This document shows, piece by piece, positions 7,863 through 16,928 of a stretch of DNA of 64,000 nucleotides; the stretch's first letter is position 1, and every line of letters starts with the position of its first letter. The notes below the pieces were generated by a model. That model was not told where the DNA came from and searched no databases. It saw only the letters and a program-made list of their open reading frames with translations. Source of the DNA: Desulfobulbus rhabdoformis (GTDB lineage: Bacteria; Desulfobacterota; Desulfobulbia; Desulfobulbales; Desulfobulbaceae); assembly GCF_016919065.1 (NCBI RefSeq), contig NZ_JAFFQA010000013.1, positions 1-64,000 on the forward strand, written 5' to 3'. The position numbers and the translations under genes were made by a program.

Positions 7863-10268
7863 TCAGCCCCGGTGTCGATCGTGGGCATTGCACCGGCGAT
7901 GGTACTGCCTGAGGGTGTTTTGCACATGACCCAAGAGGCTGGTTTTGGGATACTGGCCTCGGGCATTGAGTTGTCCAGGCTGAATGCCGGTGAGCAGTTC
8001 AATGCCGTCGGTGACCAGTGCTATTGAGTAGACCGCAAAACTACCGTTTGCAACTGCCTCGCAAACCTCATGGTCAAGCATGAGGTTTCGCCTGTTTCGC
8101 TCGGGGATGATTACTCCCTGTTGTCCCCTGAGTCCGTATTGTTTACAGATTCGGTAATAGCCCTCTATTTTTTCATTGATGCCACCTACAGGCAATACTT
8201 CTCCGTGCTGATTCAGTGCACCGGTGACTGCAATTCCTTGATGAATGGGCACCCCTGCCAGAGCAGAGAGCAGGGCAAAGAGCTCCGCGCAGGAGGCGGA
8301 GTCACCCTCGATACCATGATACTCCTGTTCAAAGACGATGGAGCCGGTGAAGCTGAGCGGTGCGTTGCGCTCAAAAAGGGCGGCAAGATAATTCTGAAGA
8401 ATAAAGACGCCCTTATCGTGAATAGGGCCGGACATCTCGACCTCGCGCTCAATGTTGGTCAGGCCGTCTTCCCCCGCATGGGTTCGTGCACTCACCCTGA
8501 CTGGAAAACCGAAACGGTGATCACCCAGATCAATCACGCTGAGACCATTCACCTGACCTACCCGACTTCCTTCAAGTTCGATCAGGACATCCCCATCGCC
8601 AATTGATTCACGCATGCGCTGCTCGGGATAGTCGTGACGCATCCGCCGGGCACGCTGAGCCTGTTCGACATCTTCAACGCGCACCAGGACGTCGCTTCTT
8701 TCAAGAGATAAGGGAGCACTTTCAACAATTTTGGCATCTAAGTGGCCAAAGACTGCGCTTTGTCGGCTCTGATCATCGGTTTCGCGGTGGCTTTCTTCAA
8801 GCAGACGGGCTACGGCCTCGGCTGTAAAATGAGGCAGGTTACGCTTGAGGCAGGTCTGGGCCACGAAAACAGAGGTTGCCTGGCGGAGTTCTTGGCTATC
8901 AACGAACTCTTCAACAAAATCGACTTTAACCCGAAAGCGGCGGGCAAATTCCGGGTCGCCTTCCTGGAGTTCATAATAATGTTCAGGGGAGGCAATGAGA
9001 ATAATTTTAACCGAGAGAGTGACAGGTTTTGGGGTTAACGAGAGGGTTGCGATCGGCGCAAAAGCAGTGCCTGGTTCTTCGATTTGCAGAATCCCGCTAC
9101 GGAGAAAACGACGCAGTTTTTCCCAGACCAGCGGATCGGCAAGCAGATCTCGCAGGTGCAGGAGAAGAAAGCCACCATGGGCCTTGAGCAGGCTACCCGC
9201 ACGGATTTGGGAGAAATCGGTGACCAGTGCTTCATTTTCTGTGTGGTACTCGATGGAGCCAAAGAGGGAGCGGTAAAGCGGATTGTTTTCAACGATGACA
9301 GGGGCTCCATCCAGGTCGCTGTTGTCGACCACCATGTTCACCCGGTACCGTGCCAAAGTTCGCTGCAGGGCTTCGATCCGGTGAACTTCCGCCTCACCTT
9401 CGGCGGTTACAAAGAGGTCGAGGTTTTCCAGGATATCGTTGCTTACCTGGGTAAGATACTCTTGAAGAAGAGGTGGACACTCTGTGTCTACACAGACTGA
9501 GGAGGTCGTGCTCTTGCTCTCTGCCTGTAACAGGGGGCGAATGGTTTTTTGTTGCAGCTCTGCCAGGTCTTCGTCCATTGTTCGTTCAAGTGGACGAGTC
9601 GTGGCAAAATAGGTGTTGATTTCTGCCAGCAATTCTTCTTCTGCCTGGTTGATCGCGGCCCTCTCTTCCTTGGAAAGTGCCAGCAACTCATCCTCGCTCA
9701 TGGCCTTGCCGCCTGGGCTGCGCAGGGTGAACATCATTTGCCCTGCTTCCTGGCGCATACTGAAATTGCGGGCTTCAGCAAATGTTTCCAGGGTGTTGAA
9801 CGCGTCGGTTTCCTGTTGTTTAAATGCTTTTTCGATCCGCTCCCGTTCCAGTTTGTAATCTGAGCTTTCCAAACGCTGTGGAATTTCGGCTGCCAGGGTT
9901 TTGAGCATCTTGCCCATTGCCTTGCGCAATGCTTTGCCGCAGCCTGCTGGCAGGTGGAGTGCGTTGGGTTGCTCCGGGGAATCAAAATTATGCAGGTAGC
10001 ACAGATCCGGAGGTGTTGGGCGCTCTTGAGCCGCATTCAGCATGGCCTGTTTGAGCAGGGAGGAACGGCCACTGCCGACCTCACCAAGAACAATGAGGTT
10101 ATAGTCGGCCTGCTGCATGTTCAATCCGAACAGCGTAGCCTGTTGGGCACGCTGTTGGCCTATCCAGGGGAGGGGGGCGTTGATCAGTTCGCTTGTGTCG
10201 GCAAAGCCGAGGCTCTCCGGGGCGATGGAGAGTCGGAGTTCGTTGGGAGTGAGTTCGGTAATGGGCAT
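7863..10268 (-). CDS. Lon-related ATP-dependent protease (AAA_32/Lon C-terminal type)
   Basis: This 801-residue protein combines an N-terminal AAA ATPase of the AAA_32 type with a C-terminal Lon (S16) peptidase domain and lacks the LAN domain of classical Lon. Walker A is GEVGSGRSS at 62-70. The peptidase has the Ser-Lys dyad: Ser657 in GDSAS and Lys700 in NEKIEG, with the surrounding VLPVGGINEKIEGYY block typical of Lon. The central part (about 150-260) is a Glu/Arg-rich helical coiled-coil insertion. The family is thought to degrade proteins in the cytoplasm, but specific substrates are not established. The initiator ATG at 10268 follows a weak ribosome site. No partner gene is adjacent. 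Confidence 0.9.
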   Translation of the reverse strand: MPITELTPNELRLSIAPESLGFADTSELINAPLPWIGQQRAQQATLFGLNMQQADYNLIVLGEVGSGRSSLLKQAMLNAAQERPTPPDLCYLHNFDSPEQPNALHLPAGCGKALRKAMGKMLKTLAAEIPQRLESSDYKLERERIEKAFKQQETDAFNTLETFAEARNFSMRQEAGQMMFTLRSPGGKAMSEDELLALSKEERAAINQAEEELLAEINTYFATTRPLERTMDEDLAELQQKTIRPLLQAESKSTTSSVCVDTECPPLLQEYLTQVSNDILENLDLFVTAEGEAEVHRIEALQRTLARYRVNMVVDNSDLDGAPVIVENNPLYRSLFGSIEYHTENEALVTDFSQIRAGSLLKAHGGFLLLHLRDLLADPLVWEKLRRFLRSGILQIEEPGTAFAPIATLSLTPKPVTLSVKIILIASPEHYYELQEGDPEFARRFRVKVDFVEEFVDSQELRQATSVFVAQTCLKRNLPHFTAEAVARLLEESHRETDDQSRQSAVFGHLDAKIVESAPLSLERSDVLVRVEDVEQAQRARRMRHDYPEQRMRESIGDGDVLIELEGSRVGQVNGLSVIDLGDHRFGFPVRVSARTHAGEDGLTNIEREVEMSGPIHDKGVFILQNYLAALFERNAPLSFTGSIVFEQEYHGIEGDSASCAELFALLSALAGVPIHQGIAVTGALNQHGEVLPVGGINEKIEGYYRICKQYGLRGQQGVIIPERNRRNLMLDHEVCEAVANGSFAVYSIALVTDGIELLTGIQPGQLNARGQYPKTSLLGHVQNTLRQYHRRCNAHDRHRG

Positions 10269-10455
10269 GGAATGCGTTTTTTGTGTTGGCTCAAGGAAAG
10301 AGAGAAAGAAGGATTGCAGATGTTGCCAATGCCTAGGTACTTGAGCAGAGGAGGGAAGTCAACCGTATTTGCTTGCAGGGGAGCGAACTTAATGTGTGAT
10401 TGTTGGAGATAGTGCCTCACCGCCAACCAAACTCCTGGGAAGACTCATGATGGGG

Positions 10456-11058
10456 TCAGGAGTAAAAAATTTGATTGATCTCCAGGACAGAGAGAACCTT
10501 GTTGGTGGAAACAAGAAGATTCAAACAACAATAGTTTTGGGGGATGGTGAGGAGTTGATCGAGCGGAGTGTGCTGCACAGAGGCAAGCACGGCACGGTTG
10601 ACCCCGGCATGGGCCACGATGAGAATGTGGCCTGTGTTGTTGCAAACGATTTCTTGCAGGGCAGGCAGGGCGCGGGCGGCCACATCGGCAAAGCTCTCCC
10701 CATCCTGGGGCCGAAAGGTCCCCATGTTGTCTCCCCGTGCTTCATAACTGCCTGGGAATTTCTTCTGGATCTCTGTGGCGGTTAATCCTTCCCATGCTCC
10801 AAGATTGATCTCTTGGAAGGCGGCGATTGGCTGGATTTCGCTCTGTGGGCGGCCACTGACCAGTTCTGCGGTCAGCATTGCCCGGTTCAGTGGTGAAGAG
10901 AAGACCTGATTGAAGGAAATGTCGGTTAGTGCAAGGCCAACCTGTTTGGCCTGGTTGATGCCGCTTTTGTTGAGGGGTATATTTGCCTGTCCCAGGAAAC
11001 GGCGAGGTCGTGATGAATCAACCTCGCCGTGGCGGAGCAGGTAAATCAATGACTGCAT
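10456..11058 (-). CDS. Histidine phosphatase family protein
   Basis: The 200-residue protein begins MQSLIYLLRHGEVDSSRPRRF, the RHG phosphohistidine motif of the histidine phosphatase superfamily, and has the second catalytic histidine in ILIVAHAGVNRAVL. This family includes CobC (alpha-ribazole phosphatase), phosphoglycerate mutases and others. It is the last gene of the aldehyde oxidoreductase accessory series and overlaps the end of the NTP transferase/HD gene by 13 bases, which suggests translational coupling. A role in handling a phosphorylated cofactor intermediate is inference from context. Confidence 0.85.
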   Translation of the reverse strand: MQSLIYLLRHGEVDSSRPRRFLGQANIPLNKSGINQAKQVGLALTDISFNQVFSSPLNRAMLTAELVSGRPQSEIQPIAAFQEINLGAWEGLTATEIQKKFPGSYEARGDNMGTFRPQDGESFADVAARALPALQEIVCNNTGHILIVAHAGVNRAVLASVQHTPLDQLLTIPQNYCCLNLLVSTNKVLSVLEINQIFYS

Positions 11059-12227
11059 GAAGCCGAGGCCATCTCCATAATCAGCTCCAGGGGCTGGCCT
11101 ACCTCGGCCTCAACCGCCGCTGCCAGGTTCTGGGCCAGGCGGTAACGGCCAAGGATCGCCTCGACCGCTTCCGGATCATGTTTGTACAGGGCGAGCTTTT
11201 CTTCAAAGCGTTCATTGACCCGAACCATGCGACTGCCACGGACGACCTTGTCTGCCAGGTGGACCAGTTCCCGTTCTCCCACACCCATTTCTGGGGACCA
11301 ATCCATATCTTTATGCGCACCCACTATTTCTGCTGCTTCTTCAAAACCAAGTTCGCGCAGCCAGGTGGCACCTGTCTGTTCGTGATGGGGATGTCCCTTG
11401 GCAATATCATGGAGCAGCCCACAAACCCGGCAGGTCTGAGGATTGAGTTCTCGTCCGCTGTGGCGGATCACTGTCTGGCAGAGTATGCCCGCCACATCGC
11501 CTACCATCCTTCCGTGGGCCAACCCTTTTTCAGGCATGCAATAAATATGATCGATAATGGCCTTGGCCTCTGCCATGGTAGGGACGCCCTTTCGGGCAAA
11601 ACGGATACAGCCCTCAAAATAATCATCAGGTGTATCCATATCAAAATGGATATTGGCATCAGCCACCTGAACTTCACGAATCTGTTCCGGGTGGTCAGCT
11701 TCAAGTGCCGCCAGGATAGTACGTAAACCTCCTTCAGGTTCATCACTCTCACCAATGAGATCCCTCAATCTTGAGGAAAGCAGGGGAGGGTGCCCTCGGC
11801 GTTCTTCAAAAACCGGATAATAGATATCTGCCGGAGCTTGGGCCTGGGCTTGTAGCAGCAGGTTAACCGTCCCCCGCCGGACCAGGGCAATGTCGACCGG
11901 GAGCAGAAAAAAACCACTGCTGTTTTCACAAAGCTCATGCACGCCAGCACGAATGGAGCTGTACATCCCCTGAGCAAAGTCGGGATTATAGACGGTTCGG
12001 ACTCCTGCCTTGTCCGCGGCTGCACGCACTTTCTCTGCACGATGACCGGTAACGACAACGATATCGTTGACTCCGCAGGAACGAAAGAGGTTGATCGACT
12101 GGTCAAGCACGGTGCTTCCGCCCATGGGGAGCAGGGCCTTGAGTTCGCCCATACGTGAGGAATAGCCCCCTGCGATGATGATGGCGCTTGGTTTTGGTGA
12201 CATGGCAAATACTTGTTTGGTTACCAT
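11046..12227 (-). CDS. MobA-like nucleotidyltransferase fused to an HD phosphohydrolase (DVU_1551 type)
   Basis: Residues about 10-210 are a MobA/MocA-like NTP transferase with AGGYSSRMG (19-27), ALLP and LPVD motifs. Residues about 220-390 are an HD domain with the HD pair at 273-274 (LLHDIAKGHPHHE). Relatives of the first domain attach CMP or GMP to molybdopterin, and Mop-type enzymes use molybdopterin cytosine dinucleotide, so cofactor nucleotide transfer is the likely role. The HD domain may hydrolyse a phosphate intermediate. The start is uncertain: ATG 12227 and ATG 12203 both lack clear ribosome sites. It lies 268 bases downstream of the XdhC gene. Confidence 0.85.
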   Translation of the reverse strand: MVTKQVFAMSPKPSAIIIAGGYSSRMGELKALLPMGGSTVLDQSINLFRSCGVNDIVVVTGHRAEKVRAAADKAGVRTVYNPDFAQGMYSSIRAGVHELCENSSGFFLLPVDIALVRRGTVNLLLQAQAQAPADIYYPVFEERRGHPPLLSSRLRDLIGESDEPEGGLRTILAALEADHPEQIREVQVADANIHFDMDTPDDYFEGCIRFARKGVPTMAEAKAIIDHIYCMPEKGLAHGRMVGDVAGILCQTVIRHSGRELNPQTCRVCGLLHDIAKGHPHHEQTGATWLRELGFEEAAEIVGAHKDMDWSPEMGVGERELVHLADKVVRGSRMVRVNERFEEKLALYKHDPEAVEAILGRYRLAQNLAAAVEAEVGQPLELIMEMASASCSH

Positions 12228-12321
12228 CGACGTTCAGCTGAACAACAAAACCCTCTTTTAGAGAGTTGCCATTTGTTCCGAGCAAAAGGCGAAAGACCCG
12301 CAAAAATGTGCGCCTTTTCGT

Positions 12322-12384
12322 GGGCATGACTCGCTCCTACAGTATCCGAATACGCTGGATGCTTGTAGGGAACAGGTAATGCCC
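12322..12384. repeat. REP-like inverted doublet in the XdhC/NTP transferase gap
   Basis: The stretch starts GGGCATGACTCGCTCCTACAG and ends CTTGTAGGGAACAGGTAATGCCC in inverted form, with TATCC/GGATG inside, so it can fold into a long imperfect hairpin. The TGTAGGAGCGAG core on the minus strand resembles REP sequences seen in gamma-proteobacteria. It lies within a polycistronic cluster and could affect mRNA stability or be a non-autonomous repeat. Confidence 0.55.
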
Positions 12385-12495
12385 GGGACAAAGATTCAAG
12401 CTAAGTTTAGATGGTTATCGTGTTGAATTATAGTGATAAGGAGTGTCTGGCATCAGATGAGCTAAATGTTGCATGCAACTAAATTTAATCCCAAA

Positions 12496-13548
12496 TCAAA
12501 TCAGATGCCAGGGCTTTCTTCCGGTAGCTCGCTGGTAAATAAGTTCTCCTACGATGGAAACAGCGATCTCTTCCGGTGTATCCGCTTCAATACCAAGGCC
12601 TATGGGGCAGTGCACCTGATCCAGATGTGCCTCTTTAAAACCTTTGTCCATAAGTTTTTTATAGATGGCATTGCGTTTTTTTCGTGAGCCGATCATGCCA
12701 ATATACCCGGCATCGGTCTGCAGGGCCTGGTCGAGCACATCCATATCGTGCATGTGACCACGGGTGACAATAACAAGGTAGGAATCCTGGTCGATCTCAA
12801 ATCCTTGAAAACAATTGTCAAAGGAGTCCAGAACCTTGATCGTATCAGCTGATGGGAACCGATCTTTGTTGGCAAACTCAACCCGATCGTCCATGACCAC
12901 AGTACGAAAGCCAACCCGCATGGCGGCCTCAGAGGTGCAGGCGGAAACATGCCCCGCTCCCAGCAGGTAAACGGTACCGGCTACAGCAAAGTAGGAGAGC
13001 AGATATTCTTTGCCCTCAAATTCGATCAGGCTTGCAGCGGAGGTTGAAGGACGCACCTGTTTAATAGCTGCAAGCAGCCCGTCGGAGATATCCAAGCGGC
13101 TGGGGATACCACGGTGGTTGACCACAAAGCGCTGCTCGGCCTCCGTGGTGTCGGACAGGGGGCAGACCAGGGTGATCCGGTGGCCGGATTGTATAGAATC
13201 GAGCAACAGGCGAAAAACTTCACGGTTTACATCGCTTGCAGCGATATATTCCAAGAAAATCTCCATGCGACCACCGCAGATCATATCGGTGTTGGCCGCC
13301 ATACTGTTGGTCAAATCAAATATTTGTCGTTTCGACTGTTTGGTCTGAAAACACTGCACCGCAGATTCAATGGCCATGGCTTCCACCTGACCGCCTCCAA
13401 TGGTCCCCCCGATGGAACCGTCACGTAGGATGATCATTTTGGCGCCAGCAAGTCGTGGGGTGGAGCCGGATTGGCTGGAGATGGTGACCAGGATCAGGTC
13501 CTGGGAGTCATCCAGGGTGGTGCAGATTTGTTGAATGAGTTTTTTCAT
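12496..13548 (-). CDS. XdhC family molybdenum hydroxylase maturation factor
   Basis: XdhC/CoxI proteins bind the molybdenum cofactor and assist its sulfuration and insertion into xanthine-dehydrogenase-type enzymes. The 350-residue protein has the N-terminal XdhC_CoxI domain (STPRLAGAKMIIL, GTIGGGQVEA, ICGGRMEIF) and a C-terminal Rossmann domain (LLGAGHVS, VVMDDRVEFAN, then VIVTRGHMHD and GMIGSRKK). The only molybdenum hydroxylase in the window is Mop, so that is the likely client. Its ATG at 13548 overlaps the stop of the CoA ligase by 4 bases (ATGA), showing tight coupling. Confidence 0.92.
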   Translation of the reverse strand: MKKLIQQICTTLDDSQDLILVTISSQSGSTPRLAGAKMIILRDGSIGGTIGGGQVEAMAIESAVQCFQTKQSKRQIFDLTNSMAANTDMICGGRMEIFLEYIAASDVNREVFRLLLDSIQSGHRITLVCPLSDTTEAEQRFVVNHRGIPSRLDISDGLLAAIKQVRPSTSAASLIEFEGKEYLLSYFAVAGTVYLLGAGHVSACTSEAAMRVGFRTVVMDDRVEFANKDRFPSADTIKVLDSFDNCFQGFEIDQDSYLVIVTRGHMHDMDVLDQALQTDAGYIGMIGSRKKRNAIYKKLMDKGFKEAHLDQVHCPIGLGIEADTPEEIAVSIVGELIYQRATGRKPWHLI

Positions 13549-14855
13549 GGTTGAATGTCCTTGCGATGGTCTTCAAGCGTTCGTTTTGCCGGGTGAATGT
13601 TGGTCTCAGGTGGTGCGTTCAGGACGATATCAACACCCTGTAGGGCTGGAACGGTAGATAAAAGCTCCCTGGCCGATTGTTGCCAACGTTCGCTGCGGCT
13701 GGGAAGAAGTTTCAGGTCAATACAAAGTTGTTCTTGGTTGTCTTTCGTTGAAAGCTGGGCGTTGAAATCAAGCAGGTCCGGAAGGGGAAAGAGCGCTTCG
13801 TCGAGAATATCCAAACCCAGCCGGTGTCCATTGTTGAGCAGGCAGGCCTGGTTGATTCGGCCCCTGACCTGATCAAGACGGCGAATCGTACTGCCGCAAG
13901 GACAGGTCCCCGGAAGAAGACGGCCCAGATCCCCGGTTCGGTAGCGAATCAGCGGCATGCCCTTCCTGGTTAACGTGGTAAAGACGATTTCTCCCCACTG
14001 GCCATCAGCAACCGGTTGTGTGCTTTGCGGCTCAATAATTTCAAAAAAAAGATCCGCCTCGCGCAGATGTGTACCGCAGTGGTGCCAGCAATCAACTCCG
14101 CCACCGAGTCCGGTTTCTGTGGTCCCATAATGGGTGAATATTTCGCAACCAAGGAGTTGCGTAAGCTCGGTGCTCAGGCTGTCAGGGATATAATCCGAGC
14201 AGAGCAGTACCGAGCGGATATCTCCGATATAAAGTTGCAGGTGAGCAGCCATGCGAGCAATGGCCAGAATTTGTACTGGAAAACCTACCAACACATTGGG
14301 TTGGAGTTTTGAGAGTGCACGTACGGCCTCGTCGGGATGGGTGACAAGGCCCACAATATGGCTTTGGACATCAAAGCGCTCCAGGGCGCGTGCAAGGAGA
14401 TGACCGGTGGAATCCGGTGTCGAGCCAGGAAGTAAAATAGCCACACTCTGGCCGGGATCGACCATGTGCTGCATACCCATATGAAAAAAATCCAGGGTCT
14501 GTTCAAGATCCTCTTGGGTAAAAAAGAGTCGCTTGGGCGCACCGGTGGTGCCGGAGCTGTGCATGGTAATGATACGGGCGATATCGTCCTGGCTTACACA
14601 GAGCATCGTCGGTCCATGAGCGCGCAGATGCTCCTCTGTGATAAAAGGCAACCGGTGGACATGGGCAAGAGATTGTATCCCCCCCGGTTCAACAGAACGT
14701 AGATGTTCGCGATAAAAGGATGAATGCTTCTGGCAGTAATTCAGCTGGTTCTTAAGCCGGTGAAGTTGCCACTCATCAATGTCTGCTCGGGAGAGGGGAA
14801 TTGCGTGATGGCCTAGTATCCCGGCGATGAGCGGCTCCAGGGTGGTCGGAATCAT
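13545..14855 (-). CDS. AMP-dependent CoA ligase-like protein (DVU_1553 type)
   Basis: The 436-residue protein is a member of the adenylate-forming enzymes related to phenylacetate-CoA ligase. The P-loop-like motif MHSSGTTGAPKR is at about 98-109, HYGTTETGLGGG follows in the middle and YRTGDLGRLLPGTCPCGS near residue 330. Such enzymes activate a carboxylate as an acyl-AMP and pass it to CoA or another thiol. I chose ATG 14855, which overlaps the radical SAM gene stop as ATGA, over an in-frame start at 14990. The gene is conserved in the Desulfovibrio aldehyde oxidoreductase locus, where its substrate is unknown. Confidence 0.85.
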   Translation of the reverse strand: MIPTTLEPLIAGILGHHAIPLSRADIDEWQLHRLKNQLNYCQKHSSFYREHLRSVEPGGIQSLAHVHRLPFITEEHLRAHGPTMLCVSQDDIARIITMHSSGTTGAPKRLFFTQEDLEQTLDFFHMGMQHMVDPGQSVAILLPGSTPDSTGHLLARALERFDVQSHIVGLVTHPDEAVRALSKLQPNVLVGFPVQILAIARMAAHLQLYIGDIRSVLLCSDYIPDSLSTELTQLLGCEIFTHYGTTETGLGGGVDCWHHCGTHLREADLFFEIIEPQSTQPVADGQWGEIVFTTLTRKGMPLIRYRTGDLGRLLPGTCPCGSTIRRLDQVRGRINQACLLNNGHRLGLDILDEALFPLPDLLDFNAQLSTKDNQEQLCIDLKLLPSRSERWQQSARELLSTVPALQGVDIVLNAPPETNIHPAKRTLEDHRKDIQP

Positions 14856-16282
14856 GCGCGCTCTACCCCCCGATAAAGAGGTTCTCCCTGGTTGGAGGTC
14901 AGGTTGTAGGCACAGAAAGGAATCAGCTTGCCCGCTGGCGATACAATATGAATGCAGCAGCCACGCAGTCGCTCCAGGTCCAGGTTCCACACATCCTGAA
15001 AAGCCATGGCAGAAAGCGAAAAGGTATGGGTGCGGGCCCGGGCAAGAAATCTATCGAGGTCATCCTGTGGCTTATCTGTGCCGTTACAACCGCACCCCTG
15101 GGCGTTGGCCATGGGAAGAGCTGGTAAGGACCATTGACGGGCGGTGAAGTTGACGCTTTTTTGCCTGCCTTCAAGGGCTGGAATTGCCTGGGGCTCACCT
15201 GTGGAACAGCAGGTGGGGCCACTGCCAAGGGGCATGAGTTGGCCATCTTCCTGAACGATGAAGTTGCCATGAAAGGAACAGAGCGCATGCTCACAGGCTG
15301 GTGGAGCAAAGTTGTCTCGACTGATTCGGCCCTCGCTTTGCAACTCAATGAGTTCAATCACCTCGGGAAGTGTTAAACGGTCACGATCAGCCGGTGGCTC
15401 GGGAAAGCGGCCAAAGTAGGAGATCGGCTGAAAATGAACGCCTCGAACCGTGGGGGCAAAGCGGGCACCGTATTCGATAATGGCCCCAATCTCCTGTGGA
15501 TTCACCCCGGGAACCAGGGTAGGGACCAGGACCACACCCAGGCCTGCTTTGCCGCAGTTGATGATGGCCTGTTCCTTGATGCGGTGGAGGTCACGTCCGC
15601 GCAGAGCGATGTGGGTGGCCGCCTTCAGGCCATCAAACTGAAGGAAAACCGAGGCCAGACCCGCATCTTTGAGTTTTTGTGCATAACAGGGATCGGCAGC
15701 GAGCTTCAGTCCATTGGAGTTGAGTTGAATGAAGTGAAAGCCTTTGTCTCGTCCCAGGCGAATAATTTCGGCAAGGTCTTCGCGCATGGTGGGTTCACCA
15801 CCGGAGAGCTGGATATTGCTGGGACCGGAGCCTGCCATGACCTGATCGTAGAGAAAACCAATATGCGAAAGTGATGGCTCATTGGAGGGCTGCTCGGCAC
15901 CGGCATCGGCAAAACAGACGGGGCAGCGCAGATTACATCGGTTGGTGATCTCAATGAGGGCGGTGCAGGTATGCTGGCCATGATCAGGGCAAAGGCCGCA
16001 GTCATAGGGACAGCCTTGATGCACTTCTGTGAAGGCCTGCAAAGGAGCTGACGGCTTTTTGGGGCGAAGCCAGGAGGAAAAGGGTATGGATCCCCGCCAG
16101 ATAACAGTACGAAAGGTGCCGTGCTCTGGGCAACGCTTGACCTGATACACGGTGTTGCCCTGTTGTTCACGTATGGCAGCAACGCGCTGCATACAGACGG
16201 GGCAGACGCTGGATGTTGACGAGAGCAACTCGATTGCGCGATTAAAAACCGTTTGCTTGGTCTCGAGGCAGACTGGGGTCAA
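14852..16282 (-). CDS. trsS: Radical SAM protein of the TrsS family
   Basis: The 476-residue protein has the radical SAM cluster motif CNLRCPVC (Cys116, 120, 123) and a GGEPTMRED motif about 35 residues on. It also has an N-terminal CPVC (27-30) with CPEHG, a CPYDCGLCPDHGQHTC block at 91-106 and C-terminal cysteine-rich parts, so extra iron-sulfur or metal sites are likely. This layout matches the TrsS radical SAM (seleno)proteins found beside Mop-type oxidoreductases. The start is TTG at 16282 with GGAGA 8 bases upstream, and an in-frame stop lies 5 codons before it. It overlaps the upstream gene by 41 bases. No in-frame TGA was seen, so this copy appears to be a cysteine form. The reaction is unknown. 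Confidence 0.85.
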   Translation of the reverse strand: MTPVCLETKQTVFNRAIELLSSTSSVCPVCMQRVAAIREQQGNTVYQVKRCPEHGTFRTVIWRGSIPFSSWLRPKKPSAPLQAFTEVHQGCPYDCGLCPDHGQHTCTALIEITNRCNLRCPVCFADAGAEQPSNEPSLSHIGFLYDQVMAGSGPSNIQLSGGEPTMREDLAEIIRLGRDKGFHFIQLNSNGLKLAADPCYAQKLKDAGLASVFLQFDGLKAATHIALRGRDLHRIKEQAIINCGKAGLGVVLVPTLVPGVNPQEIGAIIEYGARFAPTVRGVHFQPISYFGRFPEPPADRDRLTLPEVIELIELQSEGRISRDNFAPPACEHALCSFHGNFIVQEDGQLMPLGSGPTCCSTGEPQAIPALEGRQKSVNFTARQWSLPALPMANAQGCGCNGTDKPQDDLDRFLARARTHTFSLSAMAFQDVWNLDLERLRGCCIHIVSPAGKLIPFCAYNLTSNQGEPLYRGVERA

Positions 16283-16697
16283 TGTCGTTCTCCATTAAGA
16301 TGGCGAGTATGGTTTCACGAGCCCGCAGCATGATGTCACCGCAGACCTCGGGCTTGCGACCACCCTGATAGGCAACAATATCCTCACAGCGTATACCGCC
16401 CCATTCATGTGCACTGGCTTTAAACCAGTCCATAAATTGGGAGAGCATGATGGGATAGTTGTCCAACTGCAGCTCATCGTCACTGCCTTTAGCCGCATAC
16501 AGCGAAAGCACACAGGCTCCACCAGTGGCTACACCACAGGTATCTCCACAGCCGGACCCCTCGCAGAGGCCAGCCATGGCACGAATGAGAGCCCGGTTTT
16601 CTTCGCCCATGTCATCCAGGGCCAGTTGCATCATAATTTGGCTGCAGCAGTACCCTTGGGCGTTGAGCTGCATCACCCGTAATGCTGTATCGTCCAT
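16242..16697 (-). CDS. C-GCAxxG-C-C family protein (DVU_1555 type)
   Basis: The 151-residue protein has the cysteine pattern that names the C_GCAxxG_C_C family: GYCCSQIMMQ near residue 16, GSGCGDTCGVATGGACVLSLYA in the middle, and single cysteines in GIRCED and PEVCGD. These cysteines probably bind a metal or iron-sulfur cluster, but no activity is established. It lies between the methyltransferase and the radical SAM gene, and its 3' end overlaps the latter by 41 bases. ATG 16697 lies at the edge of a 231-bp gap that holds a strong hairpin. Confidence 0.85.
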   Translation of the reverse strand: MDDTALRVMQLNAQGYCCSQIMMQLALDDMGEENRALIRAMAGLCEGSGCGDTCGVATGGACVLSLYAAKGSDDELQLDNYPIMLSQFMDWFKASAHEWGGIRCEDIVAYQGGRKPEVCGDIMLRARETILAILMENDIDPSLPRDQANGF

Positions 16698-16776
16698 GCT
16701 GCCTCTTCTTCGGTGTGTTTTTTTATTTTGATCACCACGTTGGCTCAGCCGAGTATCATTGGAGAGCCTCTTTACG

Positions 16777-16852
16777 TTGGGGTTCCTTCGTCACCACCAA
16801 CCTACTTGCCTCTGGGGAGTGTGGTAGGTTGGCGGTGACGAAGGAACTCCAA
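16777..16852. repeat. Long hairpin in the methyltransferase/C-GCAxxG gap
   Basis: Bases 16777-16805 and 16824-16852 are inverted copies that match at 27 of 29 positions with an 18-base loop. There is no T-run after either arm, so it does not look like a simple intrinsic terminator. Possible roles are an mRNA processing or stability element, or a palindromic mobile repeat. It sits in the only sizeable gap of the accessory gene series other than the one at 12228. Confidence 0.75.
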
Positions 16853-16928
16853 TATTGCATCAACCAGATAACGGGTGAACACCCCTTGATACCTGCTCAC
16901 CCAACAACAAATTTCAGTTGAGTATTAT

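Noticed and set aside
7476..8027. A 183-codon plus-strand frame after the LysR gene
   Set aside because: It runs antisense into the Lon-like gene, has no ribosome site and contains part of a repeated motif.
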